DNA of 64,000 nt. Origin: JAABVY01 sp964627935. Lineage in GTDB: Bacteria; Zixibacteria; MSB-5A5; JAABVY01. This document shows, piece by piece, positions 50,696 through 59,880 of the stretch (position 1 is the first letter of the stretch; every line of letters begins with the position of its first letter). The translations under genes were made by a program, and so were the position numbers. The notes under the pieces are model-generated. The model had not been told where the DNA came from. It searched no databases and was given only the letters and a program-made list of their open reading frames with translations. The stretch lies in NCBI GenBank assembly GCA_964627935.1, contig CAZVLB010000020.1, positions 5,234-69,233 of the forward strand, read 5' to 3'.

Positions 50696-51712
50696 TTAGA
50701 ATCCAAACTTAACGGTGAAGAACTGGTTGTTGTCAAACGTCTCAGTCTGCATCCATGAATAATCCAGACCGATTACAGTTCCGCCCCAGTTCATCTTTAC
50801 GCCGGCTCCAAATGTCGCGCCAAACATATATTCATCCTGGTTTGAACCGGTGTAACCGCCACGCAGGAAAAACATATCGTTGAAGGCATACTCAATTCCG
50901 CCGCGGAATTCATCCTCGGAGAAATTGTTGGACTGGAACAGGCCCATGAGGGTCGCGCTGTTCTGCTCGTCGCGGAGCAGGTTCCATGAGGCACCCAGCT
51001 GAACCGATGAAGGCAGCTCGAATGTGGCCGACTGCGAACGGAATGTTTTATCCGCGCTGTTCGGCTCGGATCCCGGTACGGGATTATCGACCTCAAAGTT
51101 GGCGCCGTCAAATCTCATTTCAGGGCCATAGTTCTTGATCACGAGACCGAACTTGAGTCCCTGCCAGCCGGGATCATAGATGAAGCCAAAATCAAAGGCC
51201 ACACCGGTGGCGGAAATCTGTTCAATTCTCTCGTTGACCAGCATACCGGTCGCACCAAAGGAGACCCTGTCTGTGAAGCGGCGTGAATATGTCAGGCCGA
51301 TCACGGAGTAGGTCGGCGAAAGGATTTCGCCGGTGCCATTGGGCTCCTGTATGGTTGTTTTGATAATATCGCCGAAGCTAATCACCTTGGCCGAAATACC
51401 CAGCGAACCGAAATCCTCGATCGCCGTGACAGCGGCAAAGTAATTAACATCGATGTCGGCAAAGTACTGCAGATGAGTAAACATCACTTCAGTACCCGTA
51501 TAGTATGATACACCGGCCGGGTTCCAGTAGAGGGCCTCGGCTCCAATGGCCTCGGCCACACCGGCGCCAGCCAGGGCGGACATACGACTGCCGACAGGTA
51601 TACGCAGCTCTTGTGCACCCGCGGTACCGATTCGCTCATCGCCTCCAGCGAAGAGGGCCGCAGAACACAACAGCAAGGCTGCTAGTGTCAGGCAAAAGAT
51701 TTTTATTCTCAT
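50696..51712 (-). CDS. PorV/PorQ-like (UPF0164) outer-membrane protein
   Basis: A 338-residue protein with a signal peptide (to about ALFAG). The family hallmark near the N-terminus is LRIPVGSRMSALAGAGVAEA with ALYWNPAG shortly after. The rest is beta-barrel strands ending in QFFTVKFGF. UPF0164 includes PorV, the outer-membrane shuttle of type IX secretion, and PorQ. It is the third gene after the TonB receptor and the 1013-residue protein, 17 bases behind the latter. GGGGAGG precedes the ATG. Whether a type IX system exists cannot be told from this window. Confidence 0.87.
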   Translation of the reverse strand: MRIKIFCLTLAALLLCSAALFAGGDERIGTAGAQELRIPVGSRMSALAGAGVAEAIGAEALYWNPAGVSYYTGTEVMFTHLQYFADIDVNYFAAVTAIEDFGSLGISAKVISFGDIIKTTIQEPNGTGEILSPTYSVIGLTYSRRFTDRVSFGATGMLVNERIEQISATGVAFDFGFIYDPGWQGLKFGLVIKNYGPEMRFDGANFEVDNPVPGSEPNSADKTFRSQSATFELPSSVQLGASWNLLRDEQNSATLMGLFQSNNFSEDEFRGGIEYAFNDMFFLRGGYTGSNQDEYMFGATFGAGVKMNWGGTVIGLDYSWMQTETFDNNQFFTVKFGF

Positions 51713-51729
51713 AACTCAATCCTCCCCGC

Positions 51730-54700
51730 TTAGAATATGTTAAGCTGCTCGACCTCGGTGTACACGACTAACTTACCAAATGTGTCACCGATGCCCTCGG
51801 CCTCGATATAGTATACATAGATACCCGAGGCAACAAAAAGGCCGTTATGGGTCTTCACATCCCAGACAAACTCTGAGCTGGCAATATCGGTTTTCTTCAG
51901 TGTACGTACCAGATCTCCAGCAACATTAAAGATCTTAATTGTACATTCGGTCGGAGGCAGATTCGTGAACTTGATTATGCGATCAAACTGATCGGTTTCC
52001 AGCGGATTGAAGTTGTAATAAGGATTAGGAACGACTCTTACGTTGTCCAGAGTTCTTGCTACAACCGTACCGTCTGTGCTGCCGGTCGGCTTGGTCGTGA
52101 ATTCAAAGCGATCATTGGCTGTGTTCGGGATGGTTGACTGGAACTCAACTATGGTTCCGGTCTCCGGAGCAGTCAGGGCACCACTGAAATCGTTGAAGAC
52201 CACGCGTCCGAGATGGAAATCATCATCCCAGACATACCCGGTTCCACCCGCGCTCTGCGGCAGAGGCTCGGCCGGATATTCGGTCTCGGAGATATACATG
52301 CGGTCGCCATATGACCATCCACCGCTACCATCATCATCAATTATGAAGAAGATATCGCGGCGATCCGGTTCCTCAGCATCTTCACTGTAATGCCAGATCT
52401 CAAACGGTGCACGATCCGCCCATTTCTCATCGGTCAACCAGTCATAGTATTCACTACCCTGATCGGTAAAACGAAATTCCCATGACTCCCAGACCATCTT
52501 TCCACGCCAATTGAATCTGGCGCGGGCATCGTCGCCGCTGCCGCTGAGATCGGAGCTGACATAATAATCGCCGGTCGAATTGAGCGACCAGAAGACATTA
52601 TCTCCGCTTTCGAGCGGTCCGCTGGCAGTGGCAGTCTCTTGAATTGAGAGAATGCCGGGATCGGGACCCATGACACGAACCATAAGACCATCAACGACGC
52701 GATAATCATATCCACCGGACTGATTATCCTGATTGCTCAGCACCTCGGTGCCCTCGCGCAACAGGTTCCAGCTGCCATCGGCATTGAAGTCTACCGCATA
52801 GTCAGTGGGTTCTGTATCAGTATAGTTAAGGTATTCAACCACTACCATACCCTGGGATGTACCGCTGACATGGGTCGCGGTATCAACCAGGACAGCACCA
52901 CTGCCCTTGGGGATAACTGTAATCGGCTTGATCGTGTTTTCAAGATTCGCGGCGTTGAAGCCCAGGAATGTCGCACCCGAGAAGACCGAATCCTCTGCCA
53001 AAACTTCCTGAACATTCACTGAATAGGGAGTCACGGCGAAATAATAGGGCCTGTGATTAACAATCGGGGCACCATCAAGGGGGCTGCGTTCCATGTACAT
53101 ATGGTTGACAATACCTGCCTCGGACCCGACCTGCTGGATAACAGTTTCGATACCGCCCTTTACGGAATTGACAACATCACCATAGATGAGCTGGAAATTC
53201 CAGGGACGCTCAACTGTATCACCTTCAACCACGAGAGGAGGAACGGCCTGCGTAAATGTATGCAGGGCTTCTCCGGCTGTCTGGTCGATTGTCGCAATCC
53301 TGTTCCAGGGACCTGCCGGGGATTCACCCTGGTAAATATTATATCCTTCAAAGATATAAAACTCACCCAGAGTCTCGATAAAATCCTGGAAATGGGCCTC
53401 GGGCCAGTTGGAGTCAACATCGGCCGGGGACCAGATCAGATCGATGGCGCCGTCATATCCGCGCGCATGCACGATCGGATTCGGGGGCGGGAAGGGAATC
53501 TTGAAGTTCAGGTCAAATACGATCTGAGCCTGCTCGTCGACTGTCTTCAGAGCGGAGATGCTCTTAAGACGATCACCGCCCTGCCCGACGCATATCGCGG
53601 CCACGACTTCCTGGGTGTCCCCGGGAGCCATGGTGAATGGGCCGGTTGTCATCATAAAACGGCGGTCAGCAGAAGCATCGTCAAGCCATCCGGTATTGGT
53701 AACCGGATCACCGGCATGCACGAATGTAGTGGTATCACCATCAGGATCAACCTGCGGATCACCGTCAATTTCCAGACCCTGCATATAGTTGTATGCCTCA
53801 ACCGGGCTATGCGGGTCGGTACCATTGATGTACTTGTTGAATGAGGTCATGGGCAGGTTCTTTTTGCCCTGAATCCATTCAAACATGAATTTGGCCGAAT
53901 CGCCGGGATCTCCGTCAACCACGGGACCCTGGAAAAAGTCAAATCCGACCGCTGGCGGACCGGCGCCGTAAATGGCGTCACCGCCGGCATCATTATAGCA
54001 ATAACCGAGCGACAGGACAGTGTCGCAGCCGACAAGGTCATCACTGGCGTCACCCAGATCGGGATCGGCCCAGAGAGCGATATATGTATCCTCAAGGGTA
54101 TTGCTGCCCTTGTTGGTGATTATATACCTGAAAAAGATCACCTGACCCAGCGAACCCGAACGGCCGAACGCGAATGTCGAGTGCTTGATTTCCAGACCCA
54201 GGGGATCGGAAGAACCGGCGTCGATGCTGTGGGTTGCCGGATTGGCATCATTAAACACCGACCAGCACATCTGGTCGCCCAGAATTGCAGGGGTACCGTC
54301 TTCATTTACAGGGGCACCCTGGTCTGCCGGCCAGTTGGCATAATCGAGATTTGAATCATCATCGCCTCTATTTACTTTATAAACACGGAATGCTGGATTA
54401 TCCGCCATGTAGGTGCCGTCGGACATCGGGCCCGGTACGAACTCACTGCCGTACTCAGCAACAACTACGCGAAGTTCTCCATCAACCTTAGCGCCGATCC
54501 AGATACCTGCGGCGTAAATAACTGTTTTCTTGGTACCGCGCGGAAAATACAGACCGTCGGTTTTACCAAGTACGCTGGCGTTGTCATAGCAGAAGTTTCC
54601 ATTGTTATAGACAAAGCACAACAGGCTATTCACATCCAGAAAGGTTTCCGTATCAAAGGTCAGCGCTTGATTGGATGACTGCATTTTCCCAACCTGATTG

Positions 54701-54771
54701 GGCAAACCCCAGGCAACCGAGCCCAGTAGTGCCAGGCAGGCCAGGAAAAGCAATGTTCTCTTCAATATCAT
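51730..54771 (-). CDS. Large secreted protein with FlgD/type IX-like C-terminal domain
   Basis: A 1013-residue protein with a signal peptide (1-22). It is rich in Asp/Gly beta-strands and shows a fibronectin-like region near 430-620. The last 100 residues read NVRVVPNPYYNFNPL, TIKIFNVAGDLVRTL, FVWDVKTHNGLFVASGIY, then a lysine-containing strand (GKLVVY). This matches FlgD-Ig-like or type A sorting domains, except for a short extra tail (TEVEQLNIF). No catalytic motif was found. It lies between the TonB-dependent receptor (23 bases upstream) and the PorV-like gene, so it is probably exported to the surface with their help. AGGAGG precedes the ATG. Confidence 0.82.
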   Translation of the reverse strand: MILKRTLLFLACLALLGSVAWGLPNQVGKMQSSNQALTFDTETFLDVNSLLCFVYNNGNFCYDNASVLGKTDGLYFPRGTKKTVIYAAGIWIGAKVDGELRVVVAEYGSEFVPGPMSDGTYMADNPAFRVYKVNRGDDDSNLDYANWPADQGAPVNEDGTPAILGDQMCWSVFNDANPATHSIDAGSSDPLGLEIKHSTFAFGRSGSLGQVIFFRYIITNKGSNTLEDTYIALWADPDLGDASDDLVGCDTVLSLGYCYNDAGGDAIYGAGPPAVGFDFFQGPVVDGDPGDSAKFMFEWIQGKKNLPMTSFNKYINGTDPHSPVEAYNYMQGLEIDGDPQVDPDGDTTTFVHAGDPVTNTGWLDDASADRRFMMTTGPFTMAPGDTQEVVAAICVGQGGDRLKSISALKTVDEQAQIVFDLNFKIPFPPPNPIVHARGYDGAIDLIWSPADVDSNWPEAHFQDFIETLGEFYIFEGYNIYQGESPAGPWNRIATIDQTAGEALHTFTQAVPPLVVEGDTVERPWNFQLIYGDVVNSVKGGIETVIQQVGSEAGIVNHMYMERSPLDGAPIVNHRPYYFAVTPYSVNVQEVLAEDSVFSGATFLGFNAANLENTIKPITVIPKGSGAVLVDTATHVSGTSQGMVVVEYLNYTDTEPTDYAVDFNADGSWNLLREGTEVLSNQDNQSGGYDYRVVDGLMVRVMGPDPGILSIQETATASGPLESGDNVFWSLNSTGDYYVSSDLSGSGDDARARFNWRGKMVWESWEFRFTDQGSEYYDWLTDEKWADRAPFEIWHYSEDAEEPDRRDIFFIIDDDGSGGWSYGDRMYISETEYPAEPLPQSAGGTGYVWDDDFHLGRVVFNDFSGALTAPETGTIVEFQSTIPNTANDRFEFTTKPTGSTDGTVVARTLDNVRVVPNPYYNFNPLETDQFDRIIKFTNLPPTECTIKIFNVAGDLVRTLKKTDIASSEFVWDVKTHNGLFVASGIYVYYIEAEGIGDTFGKLVVYTEVEQLNIF

Positions 54772-54794
54772 CCTTTCCTCCTTAACCTTCTCAA

Positions 54795-57680
54795 TTAAAA
54801 GCTCAATCTGACACCGAGCCTGATAAGGCGCGGAATGTCATAGTTGCCCGGATCATCCTGTCTGAAATCGTATTTTTCCTGACCGGTCATTCCACCGAAC
54901 TCATCATCCGGCTCAGAGAATGTATTGATGAAATTCTGGCCCGGTTCGGTAGCGAGCCATCCGGTGTTATCCGGATCGCCTGTGCCTTCATAGACATCCA
55001 TGGCGTTATCAGTATCAAATAAGTTCAGGACCCAAACATAGAAATCCAGGTCAAGGCCGGCGATATTAAACGCACGGTTGGCCTTGAGATCGAGCCTGTA
55101 TGTCCAGGGACCATATCTGGAGTTAATCGGGGCAGCCGGATTCGGTGTAACCGAAGCCAGGGTAACCTCGTTCCAGATCTCAGCCGGTGAATACGGCAGA
55201 CCCGAGCCAACGTTGAAGACCATGTTCAGGCCGGCTCTTTCCAGAGGACGGAAGTCACCGAGCTTGGGACCTTCGCCCCTGGTGGTGCGGATATCCACGA
55301 TTGCGGTAAGTTTGTGTCTCTGGTCATAGGCCAGTGGAGCAACACGTAACGGGCGCTCAGCGTTGGTCCAGGCCACGTTACTCTGAGTTGTGGCATATGA
55401 GCCCGTTCCCTGGGCTGAACCGAAGGTATAGGCAATATCGAATGCGATATTTCTGGTTCTTCTCATCTTCAGAGCGAATTCAACACCTTTGATCGTACCG
55501 AAGTCCTGGTTACGATATGTGGCGAACGAATTCGGCCTGGAAGGCTGATGTTGAACCTGGGTCAGATTCTTGACGTCCTTGTAATAGGCAATCATGTCGA
55601 ACCTGGTGTTGTCGGAAAGCTGATGAGTTACGCCAACTTCGTAGGCCGTAGTTTCTTCCGGCTCGAGATTGGGATTTCCAACAGGGTTGTAATAAGGAGA
55701 TACACGAATCATGTATTCCAGATAGTCGTAGCTCACATACAGGTTCTGCAGCTCGGGACGCTGGAAGAACTTACCGTAGTAGAGATGGAAGACTGTCTTG
55801 TCGGTGATCGGGAACCCGATACCGAGACGAGGTGACAGCCTCTGCTCTGCCTGAGCGTCTTCCAGGTCGGCCTCGGTCAGACTGTCGATGAGCGGATCGG
55901 CGTTATCCGGGTCCTTGAAACGAATGCTGTCCGGATCAAACGGCAGCTCTTCGTTTTTCAGGCGTTCGGTATTGACATTGAGATAGTCATAACGCAGACC
56001 GGCATTGACAACCAGGCCTTCCCATTCGAACTTATCCTGCAGAAAAACCGCAAATGTATACGGATTCTTGGCGGCATTCCAGCCGTCATCCAGATCCACA
56101 ACCTCGGCGCCAATCAGCGAATCATTGGCGTCCCTGATATACTGGATGTCATAACCGTAGTTATCGACATCAAACAGACCGCCGCCGTTAGGTCCGGGAC
56201 CTTCGTAAATACGACGAGGGGTTGCATGACGGATGTACCTGAGCGTATGCCTCTGGTATTCGAGACCGAATTTGATCTCATTAGCCGTATTGAGCTGATG
56301 AGTAATATCAAAGTCCAATCCGTAGTATGATGAATTCCTCTTCAGGTAATCATCAAAGATATGGGCTTCGTCAATAGTATCAGTTTCCGGGTCGTCAAAA
56401 AGCCAGAACAGCGCTGTCTCATCCCAGGTCGGGTTGAGCTGACGGCCATAGGCCCAGATATCATTAAAGAGGACACCGTCGCCGCTTTCACGGCCGGTTG
56501 AGAAATAATTACCCTTGAATGTCCAGAATGTGTTCTTGCTGAGATTGTTGGTAAACTGGATATAGAAGGAATTATTGTTATCCTCGAAATGGGGCATGTG
56601 CTGGTAGTTGAAATGGTAAGCCCTCTGATAACGATCGAATTCGTCATAGGAGCCCAGCACACCGGCGCGCATTATGAAATTATTGGTAATGTCATAACGC
56701 AGCTTGCCCTGCCAGGTCCATCCGCGCAGGTCATTATTGGGAAGACGGTCACCGTCGTTGTTACCGTGCGGTGAACGGTCGTCCTCAACACGACGCTCGC
56801 CCGACAGGAAGAATGAGATCTTGTCGTTGTCGGGAAGAAGCGGTCCGGCAAGGTCCAGTTTGTATGAATTGTAACCGAAATCATCGGTAAAGTTACTGGT
56901 GATTGCCTCAACCGTACCGGTGTAGTTCCGTAGACCTTCCTTAGTGGTAATATTGATAGCACCGGAAGCGATCCAGCCGTACTCGGCGTTGAATCCACCG
57001 GTGGTAATCGAGATTTCCTCGATGGCGTTTGAGTTAACGCTGAGGTTGGCCAGGCCGGTCAGCGGGTCCTTGGTATCGAAACCGTCAACCAAATAGGCGA
57101 CCTCATTCTGGCGACCACCGCGGATGTTCAGGGTCGGGTTATTGGATGTCTCCTCACCGCCGCGCTGGCGGACACTGATGTTGTCCTCAAATGCGACAAC
57201 ACCGGTGGAGAGCCCGATAACATCCGTGTAGTCATTGGCCGGCAGGTTACGTACTTCATCACCGCTGATAAGACGCAGGGTTGATGTCTGGTCCCTGATC
57301 ACCAGGGGACGTTCGGCCTGCACAACCTGTACTTCGCCAACATCGATTGCTCGAGATGTCAGCTCGAAATCGACATAGGAAGTCAGATCGACTGAAACAA
57401 CGACGCCCTGCTTCTCGACCGGCTGATAACCGACCAGTTCGGCCTTGACGTCATATGTACCGACAGGAACGTTGAGGATGATGTACTTACCATCCACGTC
57501 CGTCAGAGCACCCATGTTGGTTCCGGCAATCTGTACTGCTACAGTCGGAAGGGGCTCGCCGGTTTCGCGATCGACAACCGTTCCTGAGATTTTGCCGACG
57601 TTGGCCGCGAACAGGGGTGATGTTACCAGCATCACCATAAATACGGCCAAGAGGCATAAAATCCGTTTTTGATTAAACAA
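54795..57680 (-). CDS. TonB-dependent outer-membrane receptor with carboxypeptidase-regulatory-like domain
   Basis: A 961-residue receptor. It has a signal peptide (1-25), a carboxypeptidase-regulatory-like domain (about 29-110; GKISGTVVDRETGEPLPTV), and a plug domain (about 125-245; LNIRGGRQNEVAYLVDG, IEEISITTGGFNAEYG). A barrel of 22 predicted strands follows, ending LIRLGVRLSF with the final Phe of outer-membrane barrels. The start is a TTG with an excellent GAGGAGGT site. The ligand is unknown. It opens a three-gene operon with the 1013-residue protein and PorV-like protein. A leader of about 375 nt precedes it. Confidence 0.92.
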   Translation of the reverse strand: MFNQKRILCLLAVFMVMLVTSPLFAANVGKISGTVVDRETGEPLPTVAVQIAGTNMGALTDVDGKYIILNVPVGTYDVKAELVGYQPVEKQGVVVSVDLTSYVDFELTSRAIDVGEVQVVQAERPLVIRDQTSTLRLISGDEVRNLPANDYTDVIGLSTGVVAFEDNISVRQRGGEETSNNPTLNIRGGRQNEVAYLVDGFDTKDPLTGLANLSVNSNAIEEISITTGGFNAEYGWIASGAINITTKEGLRNYTGTVEAITSNFTDDFGYNSYKLDLAGPLLPDNDKISFFLSGERRVEDDRSPHGNNDGDRLPNNDLRGWTWQGKLRYDITNNFIMRAGVLGSYDEFDRYQRAYHFNYQHMPHFEDNNNSFYIQFTNNLSKNTFWTFKGNYFSTGRESGDGVLFNDIWAYGRQLNPTWDETALFWLFDDPETDTIDEAHIFDDYLKRNSSYYGLDFDITHQLNTANEIKFGLEYQRHTLRYIRHATPRRIYEGPGPNGGGLFDVDNYGYDIQYIRDANDSLIGAEVVDLDDGWNAAKNPYTFAVFLQDKFEWEGLVVNAGLRYDYLNVNTERLKNEELPFDPDSIRFKDPDNADPLIDSLTEADLEDAQAEQRLSPRLGIGFPITDKTVFHLYYGKFFQRPELQNLYVSYDYLEYMIRVSPYYNPVGNPNLEPEETTAYEVGVTHQLSDNTRFDMIAYYKDVKNLTQVQHQPSRPNSFATYRNQDFGTIKGVEFALKMRRTRNIAFDIAYTFGSAQGTGSYATTQSNVAWTNAERPLRVAPLAYDQRHKLTAIVDIRTTRGEGPKLGDFRPLERAGLNMVFNVGSGLPYSPAEIWNEVTLASVTPNPAAPINSRYGPWTYRLDLKANRAFNIAGLDLDFYVWVLNLFDTDNAMDVYEGTGDPDNTGWLATEPGQNFINTFSEPDDEFGGMTGQEKYDFRQDDPGNYDIPRLIRLGVRLSF

Positions 57681-58061
57681 GGTGAAACCTCCTCACTTTG
57701 CTGTTAAAAAGAAAAAAGGTAACTATTAACAAATTTTTACACACACCTCCTTCTGCAGAATTGAGTAAATTACACCACCAATTACTATTATCTCGTTTAA
57801 TAGCCCCACGCTTTGATAGGAAATAAAGTAAGTACTGTATCACTGAGCTATAGGAACCTCCTTGCCAATGGGTTCTTGTTGGCTCTATATAATATTTTTC
57901 TGCGATAGGATTAATTGCCCCCAACCCGCGGCCACCGTGCGGAGTGTCATTTTCCCTGGAAGAAACATTGTCATCCATGACCTTCATATTTTATGTACAG
58001 CCAAATGCCTCTTATTTAGCCTCAGATAAGGCTGCCCTCCGTGCCATACATGGCAATAGGG
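57681..58061 (-). other. Long leader of the TonB receptor operon
   Basis: About 375 nt between the predicted transcription start (near 58055) and the TTG start at 57680. It has a minus-strand frame of 104 codons (57987-57673) without coding character or a good start. I see no known riboswitch core. Its length suggests a regulatory leader, but no structure could be fixed by eye. Confidence 0.4.
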
Positions 58062-58091
58062 ATAGTACAAAAGTTTTAAAATTTTTGTCAA
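58062..58091 (-). promoter_or_regulatory. Promoter of the TonB receptor operon
   Basis: TTGACA (58091-58086), 18-base spacer, TACTAT (58067-58062) on the minus strand. Confidence 0.6.
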
Positions 58092-58337
58092 GAAAAATTC
58101 TAAACAAAACTTTTAAGTATTTGGATTAGGAGCTTGATGGTCTTTTGCTTACCCTTTAGCCACCTAAATATACGAATCCATCGTTCCCAAACATTTGATA
58201 TCTTTTTTTTAAAAACCGCTATTTATATTATTACAAATCGGAATTTTCCCGGATAAATCCAGTCTTTTGCGCCCAAAAGTGAAGCTCGATCGAAAAAAAA
58301 TGCAACCTTTTAAGCATTTGCCACATATAGCTATAAT

Positions 58338-58949
58338 ATGATCAAACTGGGTGTGACCGGACAGATCGCCACCGGTAAATCCACAGCCGCAAGAGAATTT
58401 GCTAATCTGGGTGGAAAAATAATCTGCGCCGATGATATCGGGCGCGAAGTTGTCGAAGGAAGGCCGCATATCCTCTCCAAGCTTATTCGCGCTTTCGGAC
58501 CGGATATAGTTACCCCTGAGGGCCAGCTCAAAAGACGCGAGCTGGGACGACGCGCCTTTGCCTCGGAGGAGCAGAAACAAAAACTCAATGCTATCGTGCA
58601 TCCCCCTCTCCTGAAACGACTTGAGGAGGAAATCGGGGCCTGCGAGCAGGATCGCGATTGCCATCTGGTGGTAGTTGATGCGGCCCTTCTGGTCGACTGG
58701 AACTGGCACAAAAAAATGGACTACACTGTCTGCGTGATTTCATCAAAAGATAAGCAAATTCTGCGTCTAAAGGAAAAAGGCATGGACGAGCATGAGATCC
58801 ATGACCGCATAAATTCACAAAAAGCGGTGCATGAATTGACCGAGGTTTCCGATTTCGTAATCGAAAATAACGGAACTCCTCAGGAATTGCGCGAAAAAGT
58901 AAAAAAAATCTATGATCAGATACTGAAGCGCAGTTCATCAGAAAATTAA
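58338..58949 (+). CDS. coaE: Dephospho-CoA kinase
   Basis: A 203-residue P-loop kinase. GVTGQIATGKST is the Walker A loop, CADDIGREVVE the dephospho-CoA binding/catalytic aspartate region, and VVDAALLVDWNW and RINSQ are typical of CoaE. It phosphorylates dephospho-CoA in the last step of coenzyme A synthesis. No ribosome-binding site precedes the ATG, and TATAAT ends directly before it, so the true transcription start is unclear. Confidence 0.93.
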   Translation: MIKLGVTGQIATGKSTAAREFANLGGKIICADDIGREVVEGRPHILSKLIRAFGPDIVTPEGQLKRRELGRRAFASEEQKQKLNAIVHPPLLKRLEEEIGACEQDRDCHLVVVDAALLVDWNWHKKMDYTVCVISSKDKQILRLKEKGMDEHEIHDRINSQKAVHELTEVSDFVIENNGTPQELREKVKKIYDQILKRSSSEN

Positions 58950-58953
58950 AAAA

Positions 58954-58982
58954 TTGACATCTATCCCGCCCTCCCCTATTAT
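58954..58982 (+). promoter_or_regulatory. Near-consensus sigma-70 promoter of the transketolase pair
   Basis: TTGACA (58954-58959), 17-base spacer, TATTAT (58977-58982). It starts five bases after the coaE stop. The TTG at 58954 is thus part of the -35 box, not a start codon. Confidence 0.85.
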
Positions 58983-59010
58983 TCTCCCGAATATAAGTAA
59001 TGGAAAACTG

Positions 59011-59874
59011 TTGAATCCGTATAACTTTGACATAAAAACACTCGAGGCCAGGGCGCTCGATATTCGGCGCGATATAATCACGCTCCTGACTGAATCACAA
59101 ACCGGCCATTCCGGCGGGCCATTGTCTTGTGCCGATATGGCGGCCGTGCTCTATTTCAATGTTTTAAACCATGATCCGCAAAATCCCAATGATCCAGAAA
59201 GAGATATGGTCTTCTTCTCAATTGGCCATGTTTCACCTGTCATTTACTCAGTTTTGGCGGAAGCAGGATATTTCCCGCTCAAGGATCTTCTGACATTTCG
59301 TAAATTCAACAGCCATCTGGAGGGCCATCCCAAATCCGGCGACACACCCGGTATCGAGGTTTCCTCCGGATCGCTCGGGCAGGGCCTTTCAATCGCCTGC
59401 GGGGCTGCCTATGGATTCAGGATGGATAAAACTCAGCGCAGGGCATATTGCATCATGGGTGACGGCGAACAGCAGGAGGGTTCGATCTGGGAGGCGGCCA
59501 TGTTTGCCGGGCATTACAAGCTCGACAACCTGTGCGCATTCATTGACTACAATCATCGCCAGATCGATGGTTCGGTCGAGGATGTGCTCGATGTTGCCCC
59601 GTTGGCGCAAAAATATCACTCCTTCGGCTGGAATGTCTACGAGATCGATGGTCATAGCATCGAGGATCTGCTGGGCGCATTCAATGCCGCCGAGGATTAC
59701 ACCGGCAAACCATCTGTCATAATCGGCCATACCGCCATGGGAAAAGGGGTGTCATTTATGGAGGGCAAAGCGGAATGGCACGGCAAACCCCCTAACCTTG
59801 AACAGGGAGAAATCGCGCTGAAAGAACTCGGCACAACCTTTGAGGAATGGTCGCAAAGGCTCAGGCAGGGATAG
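59011..59874 (+). CDS. Transketolase, N-terminal (thiamine-diphosphate-binding) subunit
   Basis: A 287-residue protein from the TTG at 59011, downstream of the promoter (weak TGGAAA site). It corresponds to the N-terminal third of transketolase. GHSGGPLSCADM, HLEGHP, SSGSLGQGLSIACG and the thiamine-diphosphate motif GDGEQQEGSIWEAA...N are all present. With the next gene it forms a split transketolase that moves two-carbon units between sugar phosphates in the pentose phosphate pathway. The two genes are six bases apart. A longer start upstream would lie inside the promoter. Confidence 0.9.
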   Translation: MNPYNFDIKTLEARALDIRRDIITLLTESQTGHSGGPLSCADMAAVLYFNVLNHDPQNPNDPERDMVFFSIGHVSPVIYSVLAEAGYFPLKDLLTFRKFNSHLEGHPKSGDTPGIEVSSGSLGQGLSIACGAAYGFRMDKTQRRAYCIMGDGEQQEGSIWEAAMFAGHYKLDNLCAFIDYNHRQIDGSVEDVLDVAPLAQKYHSFGWNVYEIDGHSIEDLLGAFNAAEDYTGKPSVIIGHTAMGKGVSFMEGKAEWHGKPPNLEQGEIALKELGTTFEEWSQRLRQG

Positions 59875-59880
59875 ATTCAG

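Noticed and set aside
57673..57987. A 104-codon minus-strand frame in the TonB receptor leader
   Set aside because: It has no clear ribosome-binding site, overlaps the receptor start, and its composition is not coding-like. It is better explained as leader RNA.
57681..58061. Cobalamin riboswitch before the TonB receptor
   Set aside because: Long leaders before such receptors often hold one, but I could not find the conserved B12 box or core motifs on the coding strand.
58326..58337. TATAAT directly before the coaE start codon as its -10 box
   Set aside because: Transcription from it would begin inside the gene, and no -35 box fits. It may be chance in A+T-rich sequence.
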